A stretch of DNA of 64,000 bases. Source: Paragonimus skrjabini miyazakii. Its lineage: Eukaryota > Platyhelminthes > Trematoda > Plagiorchiida > Troglotrematidae. The position numbers and the translations under genes are program-made. Positions 25,846-37,600 of the stretch are shown piece by piece. Position 1 is the stretch's first letter; every line of letters starts with the position of its first letter. Where the stretch lies: NCBI GenBank assembly GCA_014338405.1, contig JTDE01000272.1:227199-291198 (forward strand), written 5' to 3'. The notes below the pieces were generated by a model that searched no databases, had not been told where the DNA came from, and saw only the letters and a list, made by a program, of their open reading frames with translations.

Positions 25846-26067
25846 ATTAAAATAAAATATCTGGTTACTGAGGTCGTCTTCTGATACACATATACTCACC
25901 GTTTACCAACTAATGTAAGCGTTATTTACTGAAAACTGGCAAAGAAGTTTAGATAACAATTTGAATTTCACTGAAAACAAATCACAGCTTCCGCATTCCC
26001 ATAGATACTTCAACCAATCCCTTTCAAAAAGAATAATTATACCCGAGTTTCTATTTTGTTTGAACTC

Positions 26068-26150
26068 GTCCGTAATGTATATTCTTGTCATGATCTGGAC
26101 TAGAACTCAAGCCACGCTTTCATGAGCTAACCGTGTTGATCAACATTCCA
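26068..26150 (-). repeat. tRNA-headed SINE segment, family A, copy 3
   Basis: Read on the minus strand it gives GTTGATCAACACGGTTAGC, TCATGAAAGCGTGG, GAGTTCTAGTCC and CATGACAAGAATATACATTAC. This matches copy 1 nearly base for base from the ATGAAAGC block onward. Confidence 0.65.
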
Positions 26151-28059
26151 GTGACTTTACATTACGCAACACTGAATTACCGTAAGAATTTGTTTGGCTA
26201 CATTCGCCTGCGTCGAGTAATACTCACCATCGATTGCTTTTTTCTAAAGAGGTTGGTTGAACAATGTATGGGAGTCTTAAAAGCTGCAGTCGATTTTGGA
26301 CGATGTCCAAATGACACGTAATCATTAATGTTGACAGCATGATTAGATCTTTTTGTAAATTGTTGACCTCACCTATTTACTTATTGGTAGCAGTTGTATT
26401 TGATTCGTACTACCGCCAACGACAAATTGTAATTATGGCGCCACACTAACATCTAATATTTCATACGGAATTAAGTCAGTTATAGAAGGTTTATCCTGTG
26501 ATAATTTTACTCTCAGATGTAACTGGTACTCAAATTATAACAGCCCACCTGCTAAAACACATTTGGTAACTTGACTGTCGTCTGTTCGAACACAGGTGTT
26601 TCTGTTTTAGACAGCTGTAGCTCATATTAAGATGACAGCAGTCTGAATTACCAACCGTAATTTTCCTTTAGCGTGCACCTTAAGATGTGCCAAGTATTTT
26701 GGTTAACCGTATAAAAAAATTTTTGCTTCACGTTCAAAATATGAACTATTGGGAAACGATCAAAAAACAAATTATAACATATGCTAACTATAAACACCTG
26801 ACTGGACAAAAAGAATGTTACATTGACGTATCATTGTGACTGTATACGAGCCTTTATGTTTCTTCGTTGAATTCAAGTAGAATAAGACATAGTGGTCACT
26901 GATCATTCAGGTTCTTATCACAGATCAGCTCTGAAAGTATTCTGAAATGTATATATTCATGATATGTTGAACCACGCTTAGAGTACGAGGACAGTTCAAA
27001 AGTGGTTAATTCGTCAACCTTAAACATAATTCTAAATTTCAGTATATCCTTCACAGCCAAACAATCACACATTTCTGATGGATTTTTGTTGTTTAGCCCA
27101 AACTTACACCCAGCCTTTACTTTAGCCATAACCTTTAGGAGTACGAGCACTGTTCGCAATCTCTTCCATTATACTGAGCACGTATGAATCCCGTGGACTC
27201 AGAAATAGTTTGTGCTAACAGGTTAATTTTGCGTGTTAGTTTTTTCCCTACCTTCTCAGAAAACAATATATGTGTACGCACAGAGAAACAGCAAAGTTTC
27301 CTCCCCAAGGAATCCAATCCAAACAACGTGATTTTTGTTAAGATCTCCGGGATTTAAGAACAAACATGACCAAATATATTCCGCACCTCACTTACTCTGA
27401 GGCGTCCACAAACTTGGTGGACATCAACGGAATAACGCCCTTAGATCCCACTTCTAATCTCTTGGTCTGAAATGTCTATCTGACATTAAAAGTAATCAAA
27501 AATTCAGAGTGCGTAATCTGCCTCTATGCAGGGGCCTTATGTGTACGTCTCCAACGTTCGTAAAACTAGATTTGAAACCAAACTTTGAATTCATATGCGC
27601 TACAAATGAGTAGAAAACTAGTTTAGAACGCGCGACCAGAACAACGATCTAGTCAGATAAGATTGCATAATTATTTGCTTATTTTTTCTACTGTACTATT
27701 TATTGCGAGAATTTGTTCGTTGCCTCGCAACAAATTTGCCATTTTGGACAGATGAACTCAAATTGAAAATTGGTATGTGCATTGTTATGTCGTATGTGCC
27801 TACGAACGTACATCCGCAACGTTGGATGTGAGTGTGTGACAAAATCGCAACAGTGCTGGCCAGGCAATTGTCAGAACAAAAATGTCAAGCGTCTTGCCAC
27901 GATTAATTTGTCCGTACTCCACCCTAATCAAATTTAAGATGTTCTTACCCTGCCAATGTACTCCACCACTCACCCGTATGCCAACGATTCACTCTGGCGA
28001 CCAATCCCGCTGCATAGTTGATGAGCTACCGACTAGCAATGCATGAAATGGATTCACGC

Positions 28060-28481
28060 TTTCCTGATCGTTGATGCGCCATGCGACAACACAGCCGCGT
28101 GCTCTGTTGCTGTCTATCTTCCCAGTTAGCTCTCCCTCTCTTGTTCTTGCTGTCTCTCAGTCCGCCCCACGTGCCGTTTCGATTCTGTTTTCTCCCTGTG
28201 ACACGTTCTAGTCTCACTCACCAGCACTACGGCCCTCTCTCCATATCACAGCCTGATTTCACGTCACTCCACAACAGTCAACGTGAGAGTGTGTACACGC
28301 ACGACAACTCACACCGACACTCAATTTTCTCAGAGCGAATTTAACAGGTTTGAGCATCCATGCCATTCACTGAATGCAACTCGCGTTTGTCATTAGCTTC
28401 GCTAAATTGCATTAGTCTCAACTGTTTGTCAGATTAAAGACCAAAACTCGTGATCACAAACAGGTCGCTTTCTTAGTTAAC
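28060..28481 (+). promoter_or_regulatory. Candidate promoter / 5' leader of the nuclear receptor
   Basis: The base composition changes here to pyrimidine-rich, CpG-richer sequence, unlike the AT-rich surroundings. It contains an E-box (CACGTG, about 28168), a CRE-like CACGTCAC (about 28260) and several CT tracts. A pyrimidine-led acceptor-like TTTGTCAG ends at 28431, 50 bases before the chosen ATG. It could join a 5' untranslated exon or serve as a spliced-leader acceptor. I see no clear TATA box. Assignment as promoter is inference from position and composition. Confidence 0.4.
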
Positions 28482-28629
28482 ATGGTGTTCGATATAGTCA
28501 CATCGATACAGCACCGTTTTCCGTTCGCAAACACAAGTTTGGTCAATAAAACAGGAAGAGATGGACAGAACACGTTACAATCGAATCAGCTAAATCCTTC
28601 AAACATGTCCTCGGGATCTGGATACGCAG
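28482..28629 (+). CDS. nr2e3: Nuclear receptor exon 1 (first coding exon)
   Basis: The frame is open from a stop at 28413 to a strong donor (CAG|GTAAGT) at 28630. The first in-frame ATG is at 28482 and a second is at 28605, just before the donor. Starting at 28482 gives 49 codons (opening MVFDIVTS) plus one base. That base pairs with the two leading bases of the exon at 34455 to make Gly. I chose 28482 because it is the first ATG after the upstream stop. If 28605 were used, only 8 residues would precede the junction. The peptide is polar with no domain or signal peptide. The link to exon 2 rests on phase compatibility and a good donor and acceptor, not on a transcript. Confidence 0.65.
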
Positions 28630-31600
28630 GTAAGTTCTCTGTTCTAATTGCTCTGTGAACACACTGTCTAGCTCTACTGACATTAATCGTATGAATGAAA
28701 AACCGTGTGTTCTCGCTCGCATTTTTTACCATAATGATGTTCACATGATTTGAAAATTGAGGACAACACCAACGATCATATTCCACAATTTACTCTAAAA
28801 TAACCCAGTTGTCACTATGTTGAAGGACACTCTGATAGGCTTTTTGTCACGTTAGTGTCGTATGTATTATACTTATACCTCAATGTCTTCTAACAGGTCA
28901 CGCCACACATTGACAAAATAATATATTCGAAGAATTAACACAATAAATGACAAATATGAAAGAAACGGAACTTTCCGATGGAGCATTTGTTGTTATTGTT
29001 TTTTCTGGATGAGTCAAGTTTCTTTTTGGCAACTGTTGTCTGTTGCCCTAGGCAGAACCAAGTGTGTTACTGGGTCATACAACAGGTTTCTTTCGACTAA
29101 CGTTACCAAAACGCACGACTAAGGTTTAACAAACTAGTAAAATTGTAGCGCTTTTAGATCCAGTTTTCCACCGCACATTTTTTAGCTCGAGTCTTCGGTA
29201 TCACTTCACTGCGCACTAATTCACCGGGAAAAAACGATTACGCTTTCTCAGGTGTAAAGGTGATTAACAGCAAAGTGGTGTATTTTTTAGTTAAGCTCTC
29301 GTGCAACCTCACGGACACATTTCTTTTTAGTCAAGTTAATACGGTGACCCGCATCACTTTGGATTATGAGAGAAAATTTTTCCGTTCAAATGATTCACAA
29401 TTTACCAAGCAGCGAATATTTAGAACGCAATTGAGTGAAAAACGGTTTAACCGAGCGCAATAATCTCTGAAGCATTGGACGTTGCGTGTGAAATTTGGAA
29501 TACCCCGTAAGTGTCGTCAGGAACTTAAACATCACAGGTTTACAATAAACAACGATTGCCGACTTGATAAGATACAAAAAGCCGGAATATATCACTGAAA
29601 GCCATTTCTAGTATAGATAAAACATTAAGTGAAGTGTATATTCACATCACAATATGAGTTACTGAACAAGCAGTGTTACGACTCAAACACCATTAACGCA
29701 CATAAACTCCGATCAATTCATCATGCGAATGGATGGTTCATTTAGCCCAAGTATTATTCCATTCAGTAAAAGTCTTTGGCCATCATACTGTGCTATCTAT
29801 TGGGTTCAAATGTTTTATTTGTAACACTTTTATAGTCATTTGTGTGCTTGTTAAATAAACGAGTGTAGTGTACTGAATAAATCACTGTTTCTGATAGCTG
29901 TGTCATGGTTGAGTCATTTTAAAGGGATGTTTGAGTTTCGAATGATTTATTAAATCTTTTGTACTCTATTAACTGGAACATACAAGTGGCAATTCATTTG
30001 ATAACGCCAATTTGCTTTATAAGCCGAATTGTTGCTACTTGATAATCTATTTGGAAGATATATTGAAGTACTGTTTGTGACGTGTGATAGGTGGTCCACA
30101 CATGTGACAGACAGACGAAGTATGTGTAATGTGTCAGAAGTAACTTACACAGTATCCATGGTTAGGTGATAGAAAGAAACATTTGAATGTTAACGCTGCT
30201 GGGTGTGTAGGTTAAAAACTCAGGTGGCGGAAACGCTCAAAATAAAGAACATCCACGGTCTATATATGATGTCTGTTGTACATATAAGTATCAGATATAC
30301 CAGCATGCAAAACAACCATTCAAACCTAGTTCCACTGATTCATCATTCTGACGGATTCTAAGCTCTGTGCTGCCAAATGCTTTCGTTTTTTTATAAATCT
30401 AACTTATGTAATGTTTACGTACATGGAGATAACCGAACGATCTGAACGATCCATCGACTTACATAAGATGAGGAAAATGCTTTTATCCGTTGCAAAGTGA
30501 ATGATTAACCCAACGATCATCTTACGTCTGTACTCAATCTGTTTCGCACCCTATTATAGTGCTCATTTTAACAAGTCATACAGAATAAAAACACCGCATT
30601 TATGCCGGGCGAGACTATGGCTTGTGACTAAAATTCACCATTTCTGATGAATGTGGAGCCGTTTACGAAAGTCACATTTTCTGTCATGCATCGGTATTAC
30701 TTGAGAACGCAGGTCACGTTTCTGGTCCGATCAAACAAACTTTCGAACAGTAATCGGTCACCTGCCGCACGAATGAACTTCTGTGTTTGCTCACTTAAGC
30801 GTTTCATTCATTCAGGTGGTCTTAACAACTCGATGTGACTATTGTCTGTGTTAGAATGTGTTCTACCTACTCTGCGTGACTAACTTGGTTGCAACTAAGG
30901 CCACTGGATCGGATTTCCTTACTATGTGCTCGAGTCAACAAGCAAACATTTTACGAAAGTTTAACAACGCACAACACCATCGTGTCTACTGCGAGTGCAG
31001 GAAAATGTCAACATATGGAACAAATAAAGTTTGCAATAAAAGTTTACAAATAAAAGTTACATGTCAAGCTAATACTAATACTAATACTACTGCCAATACA
31101 CAGGCAACTATTAGAAGATCAATTCAGATGCGTTGGTTAGTTGAAGATTATTACTTTCCAGGAGTTATTTATACGTATCTGTTCTGGTCGTCCCCTGGTC
31201 TGTTCTTGGGGATGGCGGTAACGTGGTTACCAGTTAACAGCACAGTTTGGATAGACATTTCCTCCGGTTAGTAATCGCATATTTCTTTGAGTTCATTTAG
31301 CCATCACTCACAGTTGACAACAGTCTTTTCATTTAAATAGAAGTTTCCTGCAGCCTCCTACGTAAAATAACACTGGATAGGCGTTTGTTCCTGATAAGGC
31401 TCACCTGTTTTGCGTGTGACCAAGATTTGAACTATTTTTCACGTTTCCTTAAATCAATTTATGAGTAGCATTCAGTGAAAACCACTCAAATCCTTAAAGA
31501 TTCACTGATAATGGGATAATTGGGTCATGCCTAATGTCGAAATAAGCTCGCCTAGAAGATTATGTGAATGCAAAAGGGTTGTGTTACATGTATAGGCTGC

Positions 31601-34600
31601 TCATACTAAAGCCCTTTGAGATCGTGGTAGCTCAATGGCGATGACATTAACTGTGTTCATACGGTTGTGCCCTTGGTACCAGTTATCGTGGCTGCGTTTG
31701 ACTAGGTTTTGCCCAATGAGACACCTGACGTCACTTCTCTAGTTTATGGTGGTATACACTGTAATGAAAAAGCACGAAGCCCGAGTTCAGTTGTACACAA
31801 TGGAATTGAAGTGAACAACGTAGCGCATTCGTCTGGCTGATTGGTGGGGATACCGCCGGACACCAAGGTTCCCGTTGATTACCTTGTCTCTGGCTCAATA
31901 CATACTAATTACGATCGCTAAATGAATACTGAACCCTAATTGGATTTTGGCAATAGACAACACCTGATCGTTCTGGGTTAACAGACAGGTGGTTGTGCTG
32001 TTGCAAAATTTTTGCAGACAAGTTAAAATGATTAACAGTTCCCAATTATACACTGCGTTATGCTTGTTAACCAGAACGAGAACTCACTATTCACACTGAA
32101 TTTTACGAGTATGGCAAAAGCGTACAAATGTTCCGCCTACGGTAGTTTTGCTTTGCAGCTAAATGTACACTATTCAACAGCACCTCCACAAAGACTAATT
32201 GAACACGTTTGAACTGAGAAAAATGTAAACCGAACAGAATGTGTCCGACAGAGGTCCACATCTTCGGGCCGCTCTAATGTCCACGGGCGCCTTCTTAAGT
32301 TTTCAGCACCACTTTATAGAATTGAAGAAAGATTGGTCAGGCGGCTGCATAACTGCCATTCGTGACTGCGTTGGTGACGTACGGAGAGGCACACTGTAAG
32401 TTACTTGTGTGCAATACCTGTGGTACGCATTCACAACTCAGGCCAGTTTAACGCGAATGGTGTGCAATCTAAACCAACCCATTTTCCTATTACTCAATTG
32501 TTTATCTTCTGTCAATGTCCGACATTCGGTTTACTCTGAATTACTTATCCTCACTGGCTGACCAATACATCATGTGCCAGATATATATCGCTTCCTCGAA
32601 TACCATCAGTTCATGATTTGCAGTCTTTGACAAAAACGTTCAGCAGCCTATAGCGATATACCAAATACCAAAATATCAAAATCAGATTGACTAGCACGGC
32701 AATAGTGAACAAATTAACAAAGTGGATAAATAAAAAACTTCGACCGCTTTTATTTACAAACTGTTTGCGGCAAATGAATTGCAGGTTGGTGTCTAACAAG
32801 TTAAAAAGGAAATATAATCATATATATAGCATTCATACCCAACATAAATGTTCCGAGGAGTTATGAGGTTAAAAACAACGAAAATGAGCTAACCTTCCAA
32901 AAGGGTGCTGCACACCGATTGAACAAAGTGTAATAATAGACAACTAACTACTACCAAAACCATCAGATTGACGTAATAAAACAAAAACATCTCGGTCGAG
33001 GTCTAATCACCTGTCAAAACGTGTAAAATGTACACAGATAAGCATCTGAGAGGGATAGCGTTAGGTCGGATTTATACATACCTGAAATTGAAGACTCGAT
33101 ACAAATAACCCTTCCATATTCAGAGTTAAAAGACTTGAAGTTGTTGAGAAAGTGGAGTCAGGTGGTCAGTGAAGAAGGTGCGTTCGGTGGATGTAGGCTG
33201 TATCAAGACACCTTCGATGTATGAGGTTTCTTGGCTGAGACCCTAAAGGAGATAAAAATTATTGTTGAAGACGCTGTGTAACATGGCAAAAACTCGAAGT
33301 TATTTATGTTTTTGCTGCGAACAACTGTGCTTGCCTAAAATGTCGATATAGTCTCATTATGACTGGCGCTTTGGTTTCTACCATAGTTTCTATTGCCTTA
33401 GGTTATTACGTCGTAACACCATTCACTAACTTATATCCATTGAAATTACTAAGCACAACGTCGTTCGCACACAGCATCTGAGATCACTGAGGCTGACAGA
33501 AACAAGACAATTAAAATAACCTATCACGGCAGGTTTTATCAGTTTCTGTTACACACCACGGTAACAAGCAAGGATCAAAATTCTTGTTGCTGGCAGTAAA
33601 CTCATAAAATATTTATCAATCTGGACACTTATTTCTAAAAACCACTTGTAGCTGTGGTCTTACTGCAGTAGGAGGAGAAACAGGAGACTACTCCCCGCAC
33701 AAGTGATACTGACAAATTTTGCAAGTGTTCTCCATAGAGTACAAACGATTGACTCACAACTTTTGCCTTACTAAAGAACTGACTCTTCGTCACTGTTGTC
33801 ATCTTCACTTGGCAACACCGAGTAGCCAAGTATATATTCGGAACGGTAGCCACGGAAAGGGCTCATGCGTGTTACCTGTGACCAAATGTTTACGACCAAT
33901 ATTCCCCTAAGAAGGTTACAATCCGACTGCGAAAGATTTTTATAATTTTCCTTACATAGTGGGGTCTTTAGATCTAAAAAGATTCCAAGATGGATTTCTT
34001 GCAACTGTTAACATGAGAATAACAACAAAGGTGACCCGCAAATGCGTTAATATTTTTTGATCAAACCATTTGTCATGCAGGCGTTACCCACTCCTACAGG
34101 GTAGATATACTCAATAAGTGGCAAAACCCATGAAGCCGGATGCGTGCTTCCAGCAAATTTTTAAAAGTTGTTACGAACCATTTGTTAAAATATGCATTAA
34201 AAAACGTTATTATTCCTCGTAAATAACATCATCCCTAATTTAATTTTATGGCCAGTTGTGAATAGTATAAATAGTCTGTCTTATGAAACTAATCTAGAAC
34301 TTACACGCCAAAACATCCAACGAACGATCTGAATTTCTCACTGAGTTTAGGTTGTCTGTTTTTTACGGTAATTACGGTAATTAGCACACCATTTTATTGT
34401 ATTACCACTGTCTAGCTGTTAGTAGTATCTAAAGTTAAACAATTTACTTTACAGGTTCTGTGGGTCAAGTGTGTTCTCAAACCTCGGTAACTTCAGCGGA
34501 AAGCTCAACGATAGAACAGACGACTTCAATCACTCCTTCCACATTTTTTCAAAACCTGGCACATTATTTTCTTACCCTCATGAACCGAAAAACACCCGAT

Positions 34601-37600
34601 CCTCGTGGAAACGATAGTAGTGATTTTAGTGTTAGCCCAGGTTGTGAAGTACAGTCTAGTAACCGGCAACCCAACCGAGACTCCTTTCAACGATACAGCG
34701 TTTCAGACTTATCCAAATCACCGGAAGATTTCTGCACCCCCAGAAGCTCCGACCAGATAAATAAAAATACATTTCCGTTCGCAAATTGTGTGAATGTTCA
34801 TGAAACGGACGAAAGTTTGAAGTACAATCAGCCATCTTTTCTCATGAATCCTGCATTTTGGATGTTCCAGCTTTTGGCGCAGTACTCCACAAATCTTTTC
34901 CCCGTAGAATCACCCACTATTACGAGTTCATCCATTGCGATCAACCGTAGTGATAGTATGCAAGTCAGTCGTGAACATGATGGAGATCCACCGACTGTTC
35001 GAACAACCATAACACCTAATAACATCAGACAAGATGGGCAAGCGTATGCCGCAAACCCATGGCCCATTTCCGTTCAAACCAAACCCACTGAATGGTCGTT
35101 TCAGTTGGACACTTCCGTCGAGTTCAATCAGCAATGTTTGGCTAAACCTTTTGATGGTTCCAAGCCGGAACCGCCAGACTACCGGGGTGAACTAGCTGAT
35201 TCCAAGAAGCTCTATCAGCATGGTCTCTACTGCTCCGTATGTGGCGATGTGAGCAGTGGAAAACATTATGGTATTCTGGCGTGCAATGGTTGCAGCGGCT
35301 TTTTCAAACGATCTGTACGAAGAAAACTGATATACAGGTAAGTTGATGAGTTGTCCTATCATTCTGACCAGTCTATCTCTTCCAGTCTGTGTTGGTTGTG
35401 AGTAAAAAAAGTATGATGTTATGAGGTTTTCCTTTTTTTCAACGAAAATAATTATCTTTTTGTAAAGAAATTGAATGAATGATTCTGTGGATATTATCTA
35501 AAACTGCTGGATCTATTCTCTGTAAAGTGTAAGCTTCAAAAAGATACAGACCAGAATGAGTTTGTATAAAGCCTTAAACAATAAATGTTCAATGAGCAGA
35601 AATCAAACAAGGGAAAATCATTTGATTTTTGCGCCTGACCTGATTGTGACTCAGATATGAACTGAATAACAGTCCATTTGTGCAAACGGTATACCATCAC
35701 TAGATGGTTCATCCGAAATTTACCACACAAAACCTCGTCCAAACAAAACCTCGTTCAAACAATGTCGCATTTCAGATGGTGACCAAGTTGTTAATCTTCG
35801 TCGGTCTGTGCGATGAAGTGATGTTGTGTCAAGCGAAACAGAGAGAGTTTTAGGCGGGTCCTTTCAAGTGATGATGCTGAATGGTCTGCTCAAAATATAA
35901 TGTGAAATTTGCTTACATGCCTGCCGACCATAATAGCAGAGGACGACAGATTGTTTAACATAGGACAGGAGCTGCCTAGCAGACTGGTATTTAGTCATGT
36001 TGGCTGCATTTTCATTCACAGGCTACTGTTAGCCACAGGCAAGTATCCATAAGGTATAGTTTGTGACCTTGTCATACTTAGCAGAAAAGTCAACGACGGT
36101 ACGTCTGTCTTATTCAGAAGGCTAGCTGTAATTTCAAAAAATGCTACACTTACGAAAATCACAAACATAGGAACTTCCGACGATGTCAATGTTACTACGC
36201 CGCGTTTATAAAATCACGATTTTCACACTGTTTCGCTCACGACTACAGTGAAGTAACTTCTGACAATAGAACAACATTTAAACCTGCGGTAAATTCGTGA
36301 CAGGATCTTACCAAGTTATATATTAGAAGTTAAACTATCAGTAATTATCATTTTTCTTTCAAGTGAATCATAACAAAATTCTCCCAATTCGAATTTCATG
36401 ATAATCCACCACGGTACTCAAGGAGGTTACATCAAACGAATCTTCTCAGTTCGCCGTTAGTCATCACACTGAATCACCTACACCGTAGAGTTTAAAAGTA
36501 TTCCCAAAAATATATAAAATATACCCGTTTTTGTTATAAGCTGAGAATGTGACAAGCTGATTCATGCAACCTTTTTTCACGCAACGGCTTCCGTTCACAG
36601 TAGACACTGAAGTCACTGGTTTACACCTTGTAGTTCAGCAATGCCTTCAAATCGGAGCATCCAAAGAACATCGACTAAGCATATCATCACACTTCTTCAC
36701 TCATATACATCTCACCTGTTTTAATGGTCTGATAAGATTATCCAGCGTTCGCAAGATGGGTCTTGAAAATACCGTTGATCTTCATAAACAGCTTGGTTCA
36801 AATCTCATTGATTCGACATCCTAGAATCTGTGTTTACCTTCTACAACCTTGGAAAGATGAGAGTATGTTAAAGGTGACGGCTCGCCTAACACGTAAGTTC
36901 AACCCCGCCACTAGCAGTAATTTCCAGCTGCTACTTAAATTGTTGCTACAAAGTTGTTAATCAGAAGAATCTTCGGGCTTACTCATCTGCTGGCGGTTAG
37001 TAAGACTCCGCTGTAGAGCTCAGTTGAAGGGGTCTGAGTCGTATATGTGCATTCTGCTCAAACGCACAAATTGCTACTGCAGTACAGAATACAGACAGTG
37101 AATGGTAAGAGAATGACTGATTGTCTCATGATGGAAGCAGGTGGCACGTATGTACTCAAGTTGACCACACGTCACATCTCGGTAAGCGCATCCCAGAATA
37201 TGGAGTCAAAACGCAGCTTTACCCAGTCGTCTATTTTAAGTTGGGGGCAATGCGGGTTGCACACCCACTCAACAGGAGAACAACAAGCGTTTATACAGCC
37301 ATATAATTTGTAATTATATATGCCATATTATAGCATACACTCTGGTCGATTACTCTTTAGTAATTACAAGCCACCCTTAATCATGGGAAGTAAACAGGCA
37401 AGGCTGACCCTAAGTTGGCAAGAAAGGTCGGCAAAACTTGGAGAATAAGATCCCCCAGAAAAGTTGGTACAAAAGCTTAAAAAGAAAATGTAGTAAAAGT
37501 GGCGACTTGATCATTTCCCCGGCTGCTATCCCTCCTTGCTACATTGACCCAAATCGATCAGCAAACCGGAAAGGGTACACCGCTGCTCCAGAAAGTGTTC

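Larger units (their letters stand above)
24941..28059. other. No gene recognised apart from small repeats
   Basis: It contains SINE copy 3 and the CTGATGA motif listed separately. The last 300 bases before 28060 begin the compositional change toward the nuclear receptor start. Confidence 0.5.
28630..34454 (+). other. Nuclear receptor intron 1
   Basis: This 5.8-kb intron has a GTAAGT donor and a TTTACAG acceptor. It contains an AATACT-type microsatellite near 31070, a possible SINE copy near 31505-31720 and otherwise unassigned AT-rich DNA. A 137-codon open frame at 30858-31271 runs through the microsatellite. It matches no family I know and is not supported as a gene. Confidence 0.65.

Noticed and set aside
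30858..31271. 137-codon open frame as a gene
   Set aside because: It runs through a microsatellite, lies in an intron and has no family match.
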